This document shows, in pieces, positions 55,501 to 62,225 of a stretch of 64,000 nucleotides of DNA. Both the position numbers and the translations under genes were made by a program. Each line of letters begins with the position of its first letter. Position 1 is the stretch's first letter. The notes beneath the pieces are model-generated. The model ran no database searches. It was not told the DNA's origin and was given only the letters and a program-made list of their open reading frames with translations. This DNA comes from Verrucomicrobiaceae bacterium (GTDB lineage: Bacteria; Verrucomicrobiota; Verrucomicrobiia; Verrucomicrobiales; Verrucomicrobiaceae), in NCBI GenBank assembly GCA_024232965.1, contig JACKQF010000002.1, positions 62,001 through 126,000 of the forward strand, written 5' to 3'.

Positions 55501-56668
55501 GAAGGCGACGCCCGAAGAAGCAGCTTTTCTCGTGAAGGAACTGAACCGCAACCGCATCCAGTTCAATGAGGCGCAGCAGCGTATCCTCGAACTCGCGAAG
55601 AAGGACCCAAAAGTGCTGCCGGAACTGGCGGCGCAGCTTGCTGGCGCAGAGGAGATTCCAGCAGAGGCGGTGCCGCTGCTCCTCGGACTCGTCCGACAGG
55701 TCGGACCCGTCGAACCGGTGACGCTTTCTCAAGCGATCATCGCCCTCTCGAAAACCGACAGCGCTGACGGCGTCTCCGCCACCTTGGCTGCCCTCGAACC
55801 GCTCAGGAAACTCCCGGACTCCGGCAAAGACTACGATGCCGCTTTGGCCGCCTTTTTGAACGCGCCAAAGCTCGAAAATCACCACCAACTCGTCGAGCAG
55901 ATCGCCGAAAAAGCCGAGTGGCCCATTTCGATGTATGCCAATGCCGCCTTGCTGAACCTCGCGAGCCGCAAAACTGGCAGTCCCGAGTCCATTGAGCATT
56001 CGCAAAAGGCGCTCGACAAAGGCTGGGCAGATCCGAAGCACCGCAAGCTCATCATCGACGCCATCAGCGCCTCCAAGCACATGGCCAGCGCCGCCAAAGT
56101 CTTGGCTGCACTTGATGATCTCGATGCCGAAGTCAAAGGCGCCGCCGAACGCGCCGCGAAGGCCATGCGCTTGAGCAGGGTCGAAGACAAAACGCCAAAG
56201 ATCGGCACCTTGAAGCCTGAAGAAGCCCTCGCCGCCGTCCTCAAAACCAAGGGCGATGTCGCGCTGGGAGAGCAACTCTTCACCCGCGCCACCTGCGTCG
56301 CCTGCCACACCACCGCCGAAGATCAGGCCCAAAAAGGCCCTTACCTCGGCAACATCGCGCAAACCTACAAGCGGCCTGAACTCGCCCAAAACATCCTCGA
56401 TCCCAACAAAACCATCGCCCAAGGCTTCGCCAGCGAGATGATCACCTTGAAGGACGGCACGGCGCAGATGGGGTTCATCACGCTGGAGGGCGCAGAAGAA
56501 GTGAAACTGCGCAACATCGCCGCCCAAGAGTTCACCCTCAAAACCGCGGCCATCAAAGAGCGTGTGAAACTCCCCACCAGCATGATGCCTCCAGGGCTCA
56601 TGACCAATTTTACCGTGCGCGAGTTTGCCTCGCTCCTCGATTACCTGGGGTCGCTCGCCAAAAAATGA
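52520..56668 (+). CDS. Giant secreted ThuA/discoidin/PVC propeller/HEAT/cytochrome c fusion
   Basis: A 1382-residue exported protein. After a signal peptide (about 1-20) come: a ThuA domain (about 25-250), which in other proteins is linked to trehalose or sugar use; an F5/8-type discoidin domain (about 280-405; WRAVDGDESTRWCAANANYP) for carbohydrate binding; a PVC N-terminal propeller (about 440-790); HEAT-like repeats (about 810-1220); and a C-terminal haem domain with C1259-V-A-C-H1263. ATG 52520 opens the signal peptide; a start 33 bases earlier lacks it. It is followed by a free ThuA protein gene 59 bases later. A periplasmic sugar oxidation role is inferred. Confidence 0.9.
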   Translation: MKKALQFLFAALSVCPMVHAETQPLRALLITGGCCHDYANQHQTLAKGIEARANVQVDVIWTDDKSTNPPLPLYDSADWAKGYDVIIHDECAAGNTSKEVLTRILDAHNTIPAVHLHCAMHSFRTGDDRWFKHLGLQSNSHGPQEPIELTFLDEKHPITQGMANWTTIKEELYNNVNIFDAHPLAMGRQMVKGKAVDSIVVWTNESAGARSFSTTIGHNNDTVADARYLDLITRGLLWACDKLTPDYQKPFTGQNKVTFVKAKPVEAPKPPPAPKDATGIKTSASSEETGKNNFAWRAVDGDESTRWCAANANYPQWLQLELEKPQTLTGIQTVWENAGVYQFKVEASSDGKTWTALVDGSTNQKNAPYSNDFPKVDGVRFVKIHALGKTSGGWASIREVRLKGPGIKAVAPKLSEAQKKEYDKASDPLKEGGNVAPKIVKLTPEQEAAILKDVNVAEGFEVSLFANSAAANYPVFVAAAPDGTLYVSSDGNGSLGRNPHRGRVIRLRDLDGDGRADETKVFCEVDAPRGLVWDHDRLYLVHPPHLSEFIDADGDGVAEKQNVLVKNIAFGYDQRPADHTTNGLSLGIDGWLYIAGGDFGFMKAEGTDGRTLQHRGGGVIRVRPDGTGLEIYSTGTRNILEVAISPLMDIFARDNTNDGGGWNVRFHHFTGLDDHGYPRLFKNFPDECIQPLADYGGGSGCGAVYIDEPGFGQWNNAPFTCDWGTGALWHHQVKPKGATFEETRKPEPFVKLTRPTDADVDAMSRVYVSSWKGATFNWEGPDVGYIVQVRPKGFKPEPLPNFAKASDADLVKLLDLSNPQSYRRRVEAQREFLRRSSQSAEAYQRQFGDYRSAERNLVASLHDKATDAEIVAAIAHADPVISHTAIRAAAARHLAQPVFDALDANSSDRSGLLRSLAMMHQQEVVTDLIERLGKATDPALRQGILSALCRLHFHEGEWKGDSWGTRPDTRGPYYQPEAWSETPKIAVALKDALAKATPEEAAFLVKELNRNRIQFNEAQQRILELAKKDPKVLPELAAQLAGAEEIPAEAVPLLLGLVRQVGPVEPVTLSQAIIALSKTDSADGVSATLAALEPLRKLPDSGKDYDAALAAFLNAPKLENHHQLVEQIAEKAEWPISMYANAALLNLASRKTGSPESIEHSQKALDKGWADPKHRKLIIDAISASKHMASAAKVLAALDDLDAEVKGAAERAAKAMRLSRVEDKTPKIGTLKPEEALAAVLKTKGDVALGEQLFTRATCVACHTTAEDQAQKGPYLGNIAQTYKRPELAQNILDPNKTIAQGFASEMITLKDGTAQMGFITLEGAEEVKLRNIAAQEFTLKTAAIKERVKLPTSMMPPGLMTNFTVREFASLLDYLGSLAKK

Positions 56669-56727
56669 GGCTTCCCATGCCCCGGGTTTTCTGTCATTGA
56701 TGATCCTCTCCTCAACCCCCGCTTACC

Positions 56728-57651
56728 ATGCGCTCCCTTGTTTTACCGCTCATCGCCCTGACCTCCGTCGTCGCCTTTGCCCTGACTCCTCCCGCCAAAC
56801 TGAAGGTGTTGATCGTCGATGGGCAGAACAACCACCAGTGGGCCAATACCACTCCCGTCCTGCGCAACGTGCTGGAAAGCGCGGGCTGCTTTACCGTGGA
56901 GGTCAGCACCAGCCCAGCCAAAGGGGCACCGGCGGAAGCGTGGAAAGACTGGAACCCCAACTTCAGCGACTACGCCGCCGTCGTCAGCAACTACAATGGC
57001 GAGAGCTGGCCTGAAAACGTCCGCAAAAACCTGGAGCAATACGTCTCCAACGGCGGCGGTTTTGTCTCCGTGCATGCCGCCAACAACTCCTTCTCTGACT
57101 GGGACGAATACAACAAAATGATCGCCGTCGGAGGCTGGGGTGGCCGCAACGAAAAATCGGGCCCCTGGCTCTACGTCAAAAACGGCAAGCTCTACCGTGA
57201 TCCCGTCGCAGGCAACGGCGGCGCCCACGGCCCGCAGCATGAGTTTGTCGTGGAGATGCAAAACAGCGATCACCCCATCACCCGCGGCCTGCCCAAACAG
57301 TGGCTGCATTGCAAGGACGAGCTCTACAGCCGCCTGCGTGGCCCTGCCGAAAACGTCGAGATCCTCTCCGCCTCCAAGTCAGACCTCACCGCCGAGCTTG
57401 AGCCAAATTTAATGGTCATCAACTACGGCAAAGGTCGCGTCTTCCACACCACTCTCGGCCACGCCGATTACTCCATGCTCGACCGCGGCTTTTACGAGAC
57501 CCTCCAGCGCGGCACCGAATGGGTCGCCACAGGCGACTGCATCGCCACCGCCGAAGTTCCCGCCGACTTCCCCACGGCAGAAAAAACCAGCGTCGTCACC
57601 CTTGAAGGCTACCCCAAACAGGTGCCCCCAGCCCCCAAAAAAGCGAAATAG
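56728..57651 (+). CDS. Secreted ThuA-domain protein
   Basis: A 307-residue exported protein (signal peptide MRSLVLPLIALTSVVAFA) that is almost entirely one ThuA domain, with typical blocks LKVLIVDGQNNHQW, FVSVHAANNSF and GKGRVFHTTLGH. ThuA proteins adopt a glutamine-amidotransferase-like fold; the trehalose-use protein ThuA is the founding member, but PVC genomes have many copies of unknown activity. It is probably co-transcribed with the giant fusion, which carries a second ThuA domain. Confidence 0.9.
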   Translation: MRSLVLPLIALTSVVAFALTPPAKLKVLIVDGQNNHQWANTTPVLRNVLESAGCFTVEVSTSPAKGAPAEAWKDWNPNFSDYAAVVSNYNGESWPENVRKNLEQYVSNGGGFVSVHAANNSFSDWDEYNKMIAVGGWGGRNEKSGPWLYVKNGKLYRDPVAGNGGAHGPQHEFVVEMQNSDHPITRGLPKQWLHCKDELYSRLRGPAENVEILSASKSDLTAELEPNLMVINYGKGRVFHTTLGHADYSMLDRGFYETLQRGTEWVATGDCIATAEVPADFPTAEKTSVVTLEGYPKQVPPAPKKAK

Positions 57652-57667
57652 TCCCTCACAAAGTGAA

Positions 57668-57713
57668 GCAGACACTCCTGTCTGCGACTCGCCCCATCCC
57701 CCGAAAGTGGGGG
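57668..57713. repeat. Two adjacent hairpins between ThuA and DUF1592 genes
   Basis: GCAGACA-CTCC-TGTCTGC (57668-57685) is a perfect seven-pair stem; a second hairpin of C5/G5 (57698-57713, loop GAAAGT) follows. Neither has a T-run, so they are poor terminators. Tandem intergenic hairpins of this kind are often dispersed REP-like repeats; only one copy of the first is seen in this window. Confidence 0.45.
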
Positions 57714-57818
57714 GCTCCGGCTTGATCTAACGCAAAGATCATCGCCCCGATGGCGTATTTTCATTGCCTGCATTCAGCGTTTGCTGGTGCAGCGGAAAAT
57801 CCCCCCCTTTCCTTGCGA

Positions 57819-60800
57819 ATGACACCCCCAAAAACCCTCCTTTTTGCAGGCACTGCCGCCCTGCTCGGCGCAGCTCCGTCTGCCCGCGCCATCGACTGGA
57901 AAGCCGCTGAGCCCATCCTTAACAGCCGCTGCTATGAATGTCATGGTGGCGAAAAAACCAAGGGCGATGTCGACCTGAAGCGCCTGTCCGGCGATCCGCA
58001 AATCGCCAAAGAGTTCACCGTCTGGGAAGACGTGCGCGACACCGTCGTCAACGGCGACATGCCACCCAAGAAGGCCCACGCGCTGACCCCCGAAGAGAAA
58101 AATACCCTCATCAGCTGGGTGGACGGCGCGCTGGATGCCTTGGCAAAAGCGCAAGCAGGCGATCCCGGTCCCGTCACCATGCGGCGCCTGACCAACGCCG
58201 AGTATGACTACACCATCCGCGATCTCACCGGTCAGGATCTAGCCTTGGCGGCCGAATTCCAGACCGATGGCGGTGGCGGCGAGGGCTTCTCCAACACAGG
58301 CGATGTCCTTTTCGTCAGCCCACAGCAACTTGATAAATACCTCAACGCTGCCCGCCAGATCGCCGACCACGCCACCATCCTTCCTGGAACCGGGATCATC
58401 GTTCACAAGCAGCGTATCGGCCTGCGCGGCCCCGAACAATTCAAGGCCCAGGCAGAACAAGGCCTCTATGTCTGGTATCAACAGAAGGCCGCCCCCCATT
58501 TGCCGCAAGACACCGATGATATGCGCCAGGCGAATTACATGGTGGCCTGCTGGCGGCACAAGCATTTCAACGAACCATTGGAAAAACTAGCCAAGGACAG
58601 TGGGCTCAAAGTGCCCTTCCTGGAAAACTGGTGGACGCTCGTGAACGCCACCGAGCCGAAGTCACGTTTCCTCGATCTTACCCGCGTCGCTTGGCGCGAG
58701 TTGCCAGGACCCGACGCGGCCAAACCCGGTCAAACACCGCAAAACGTCATCGAGGGAGCCCAGGCAATTCAAGCCCAGTTGCTCTCCTGGAACAATCCCA
58801 AAAAGGCTGGCAGCGGCGTGCAGCGCCAGCAGCAAGACGCCGATGGCATCCGCAGCTACACGGTGCAATCGGAGGTCAAAGGCAAACCTACTGCCTTCCT
58901 TTGCATCGGAGATGATGGCGATGGCAACAAAGGCGATATCGCCCTCGTGACCAAGCTGGAACTGCGCACCACCAAGGGCCCCATCGACTACCGGCAGTGG
59001 CTGCAAAAACAACTCGACGAAGATCGCAAATCTCTCGCCACCAACCCGCCCACTGCCGAAGCATTGAAGAAGCGCATCGCTGACGTCCAGCGCGTCCAAC
59101 AGGCCTACGGCAAGCATCCGAAGGGACTGCCCATCGAGCCTACCGTGCTCGCCATCGCTGCCCCCACGGTCTTCACTCTACCGCTACCTGACAATGCGAC
59201 TTGGATTCGTGGGGACATTCGACTGGATCTCAAAAACCCAGAAGCAGAAGAAGCGACCATCCAGTGGACAATGACCGCAGACAAACCGCGCGACGTCACA
59301 AAAATCATGCCGGGAGTCCTCACCATCTGGAAACGCCAAACCGAGGCTGCACGCCGTACCATGGGCGATTTTGGCGTGATGAAGCAGGCCTTTCCCGACA
59401 TGTTTGAGCGTCGCCTCGAAGAAGTTGCAGACAATCTCTATCGCCGCACGCCCGGCATTGGAGTCTACTACCTCAGCGATGATCAACTCGCCAAACTGCT
59501 ACCTGAGCGCGACAAAAAAGACCTCGAATCGATGAAAAAAGACTGGGTGTACACCTCACCTCGTCAATTGAACCCACAGCAGCAAAAAGAGTGGGATCAA
59601 CTCGTACAAGGTCACCTGCACAGCTTCGCCAGTCGGGCCTGGCGTCGTTTGCTGGACGACACCGAAAAGCAGGAACTGACAAAACTGTATCAATCCGGAG
59701 TCGCCGCCGGGCTGGATCGCGAATCCGCAGCGCGCGAAGTCGTCGTGCGCACCTTGATCTCCCCACACTTTCTTTTCAAAGCAGAGACTCTACCCACTTC
59801 AACCAAAAACGGCGGCGATAAACCGCTCAGCAGTTGGGAACTAGCCTCCCGCCTCAGCTACTTCCTGTGGTCGTCCATGCCAGATTGGCAACTGCGCCAA
59901 GCCGCAGCGGATGGCAGCCTGTTGAAGCCTGAAGTGCTCGCCACCCAGGCGAAGCGCATGCTGCGTGATCCGAAATCTGCATCCATGGCCAAGGAGTTCG
60001 CTGGTCAGTGGTTTGAGTTCAACGGCTTCACCGCCCAGAATTCCGTGGACCAGAAAAAGTATCCCGAGTTCACCCAAGAGATCCGCGACGATCTCTACCA
60101 AGAGACCCTCAATTTTTTCACCCACCTGATCCAGGAAGACCGCCCTGTCGGCGATATCCTCGCGGCCGACTACACCTACCTCAACGAACGTCTGGCAAAG
60201 TTCTACGGCGTCCCTGGGGTCACGGGCGGAGATTTCCGCCAAGTCAAAGTCAGCTCCCAACATCGTGGTGGCCTGCTGGGCATGGGCAGCATCCTCACCA
60301 AAACCTCCCGCCCAAATCGCACCAGCCCCGTTGTCCGTGGCAACTACCTCTATCAGGTCGTGCTGGGCTACTCAGCCCCACCGCCGCCGCCCAACGTGCC
60401 CAAACTGCCAGAAAACGCCGTGAAACCCGCCTCCCTCCGCGAGGCCCTGGCACAGCACCGCGCAGACAGCGCCTGCTCCGTCTGTCATGACCGCATCGAT
60501 CCCCTCGGCTTCGCCATGGAAAGCTTTGACCCCATCGGACGCTTCCGCGCCACGGATGAAGCAGGCGGAAAGATCGATGCCTCAGCCGAACTCAAGGACG
60601 GCACCAAGTTCAATGGCATCGAGGGGCTCCGTAGCTATCTGAAATCCTTGCAAGGCAATGTGGACGCTCAATTCAGCCGCAAACTCCTCGGGTTTGCACT
60701 GGGCAGACAGACTCTCCCCAGCGATAAACCCTTGCTGGCAGAAATGAAAAAGGCCCTCCAGGCGAACAACGGAAAATTCTCCGCCGCAGTCCTCACCGTC

Positions 60801-60860
60801 ATCAAGAGCCGCCAATTTCTCAATCGCCGCAACGATCCCACCGTGGCAGCAAATCCCTGA
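57819..60860 (+). CDS. PVC-type cytochrome protein, DUF1592/DUF1588/DUF1585 family
   Basis: A secreted protein of 1013 residues. After the signal peptide (about 1-24) comes a haem-type motif, C38-Y-E-C-H42, then DUF1587/DUF1595-type and DUF1592 regions (blocks RRLTNAEYDYTIRDLTG and ASRLSYFLWSSMPD). DUF1588 (HRGGLLGMGSILTKTSRPN) contains a second haem motif, C886-S-V-C-H890, then DUF1585 to the end. ATG 57819 opens the signal peptide. Downstream is the usual partner, a DUF1552 protein. The pair is common in PVC and myxobacterial genomes but its role is unproven. Confidence 0.9.
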   Translation: MTPPKTLLFAGTAALLGAAPSARAIDWKAAEPILNSRCYECHGGEKTKGDVDLKRLSGDPQIAKEFTVWEDVRDTVVNGDMPPKKAHALTPEEKNTLISWVDGALDALAKAQAGDPGPVTMRRLTNAEYDYTIRDLTGQDLALAAEFQTDGGGGEGFSNTGDVLFVSPQQLDKYLNAARQIADHATILPGTGIIVHKQRIGLRGPEQFKAQAEQGLYVWYQQKAAPHLPQDTDDMRQANYMVACWRHKHFNEPLEKLAKDSGLKVPFLENWWTLVNATEPKSRFLDLTRVAWRELPGPDAAKPGQTPQNVIEGAQAIQAQLLSWNNPKKAGSGVQRQQQDADGIRSYTVQSEVKGKPTAFLCIGDDGDGNKGDIALVTKLELRTTKGPIDYRQWLQKQLDEDRKSLATNPPTAEALKKRIADVQRVQQAYGKHPKGLPIEPTVLAIAAPTVFTLPLPDNATWIRGDIRLDLKNPEAEEATIQWTMTADKPRDVTKIMPGVLTIWKRQTEAARRTMGDFGVMKQAFPDMFERRLEEVADNLYRRTPGIGVYYLSDDQLAKLLPERDKKDLESMKKDWVYTSPRQLNPQQQKEWDQLVQGHLHSFASRAWRRLLDDTEKQELTKLYQSGVAAGLDRESAAREVVVRTLISPHFLFKAETLPTSTKNGGDKPLSSWELASRLSYFLWSSMPDWQLRQAAADGSLLKPEVLATQAKRMLRDPKSASMAKEFAGQWFEFNGFTAQNSVDQKKYPEFTQEIRDDLYQETLNFFTHLIQEDRPVGDILAADYTYLNERLAKFYGVPGVTGGDFRQVKVSSQHRGGLLGMGSILTKTSRPNRTSPVVRGNYLYQVVLGYSAPPPPPNVPKLPENAVKPASLREALAQHRADSACSVCHDRIDPLGFAMESFDPIGRFRATDEAGGKIDASAELKDGTKFNGIEGLRSYLKSLQGNVDAQFSRKLLGFALGRQTLPSDKPLLAEMKKALQANNGKFSAAVLTVIKSRQFLNRRNDPTVAANP

Positions 60861-60905
60861 ATGCGTTCACACCCCAAAAACGTATCCTTTTTACCCCCAA
60901 AGAAC

Positions 60906-62225
60906 ATGAGCATTTCACGTCGCAAATTCCTCCGCGGCACCGGCATCGCGCTGGGGCTGCCTTGGCTTGAATCGATTTCCGTATTCGGAGCCGAATCCCC
61001 CAAGAACAACACCGCGCCCCGCCGTCTTGCCGTCTGCTTTACCGGCAATGGTGTGAACCCGTTTCACTGGGGTGCCACCAACGGTCCCAATGGCGTTGAA
61101 CTCCTCCAGACGCTGAAGCCACTCGATCCCATCAAGCAACATATCAACGTCTTCCAGGGCCTGTGGAATCCGACCACAGTCGAAGGCGAAGGCGGGCACT
61201 ACCCGAAGATGAATGTGCTCTCCGGTCTGAAGGTGAAAAAAACCACCACCGACGTGGAAGTGGGCACAACCATGGATCAACTCATCGCGGCTCATTGCGG
61301 GAAATTCACGCCGCTTTCCAGCGTCGTGCTCGGCACCGAGCGCCCCAGCTACAGCACAGACTCAGGCTTCACCTCCATCTACTCCGCCTACATCTCTTGG
61401 AGCAGTCCCACCACACCCGCACCGAAGGAGATCTTCCCGCAGCAGGCCTTTGACCAACTCTTTGATGATGGCAGCAAACGCTTGCGCGACAAAAGCATCC
61501 TCGACCTCGTGATGGGCGATGCGAAAAGCCTCCGCCCCAAACTCAGCAGCCGCGACAGCCAAAAGCTCGACGAATACCTCACCTCCGTTCGCGAACTCGA
61601 ACAGCGTGTCGCGAAGGCAGAACAACTCAGCAAAGCAGACACCGGCGGCAGCGGCTGGCAACCCAGCGTCACCAAGGCCACCCTGCAGCGCCCCGGCGCA
61701 GGCATCCCCACCCAGGCAGAGGAGCATCTACGCCTCATGTTCGACATCCTGCTACTGGCCTTCCAGATGGATCGCACCCGCGTCGCTACGTTCATGATGA
61801 ACAACGACCTATCGAACATGCGCTTCACCAGTCTCGATGGCATCAGCGGTGGTATCCATGAACTGTCCCACCACGCAGGCGATGAACACCGCCTCGCCAT
61901 GTATCAAAAGGTCAACGAATTCCAGGTCAAACTGTGGGCTGAATTCCTCACCAAAATGAAGGCCACGAACGAAGGCGAACGATCGCTCTTGGACAACAGC
62001 ATGATCATGCTGACGAGCAGTCTCTTTGATGGCAATGCCCACGACTCCCGGCAACTCCCAGTCGTCCTCGCCGGAGGCGGCGGCGGCACCATCAAGGGCA
62101 ATCGCCACCACGACTACAGTAAAGATCCGAACCGCAAGCTCTGCCGGCTTCACCTCGCGCTCATGGATCGTATGGGGCTCCAGACCCACCACTTTGGCGA
62201 CGCAGAAAACACGCTTCCTCTTTAA
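60906..62225 (+). CDS. DUF1552-domain protein with Tat signal
   Basis: A 439-residue protein with a twin-arginine signal (MSISRRKFLRGTGIALGLPW) and the DUF1552 domain through the rest. Conserved blocks include FTGNGVNPFHWG near 40, HYPKMNVLSGL, and the C-terminal LSHHAGDEHRLAMYQKVNEF. It is the standard partner of DUF1592-type cytochrome proteins. ATG 60906 was chosen because it directly opens the Tat motif; an in-frame ATG at 60861 immediately after the previous stop is possible. Its stop shares bases with the convergent uvrA stop (TTAA at 62222-62225). Confidence 0.9.
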   Translation: MSISRRKFLRGTGIALGLPWLESISVFGAESPKNNTAPRRLAVCFTGNGVNPFHWGATNGPNGVELLQTLKPLDPIKQHINVFQGLWNPTTVEGEGGHYPKMNVLSGLKVKKTTTDVEVGTTMDQLIAAHCGKFTPLSSVVLGTERPSYSTDSGFTSIYSAYISWSSPTTPAPKEIFPQQAFDQLFDDGSKRLRDKSILDLVMGDAKSLRPKLSSRDSQKLDEYLTSVRELEQRVAKAEQLSKADTGGSGWQPSVTKATLQRPGAGIPTQAEEHLRLMFDILLLAFQMDRTRVATFMMNNDLSNMRFTSLDGISGGIHELSHHAGDEHRLAMYQKVNEFQVKLWAEFLTKMKATNEGERSLLDNSMIMLTSSLFDGNAHDSRQLPVVLAGGGGGTIKGNRHHDYSKDPNRKLCRLHLALMDRMGLQTHHFGDAENTLPL

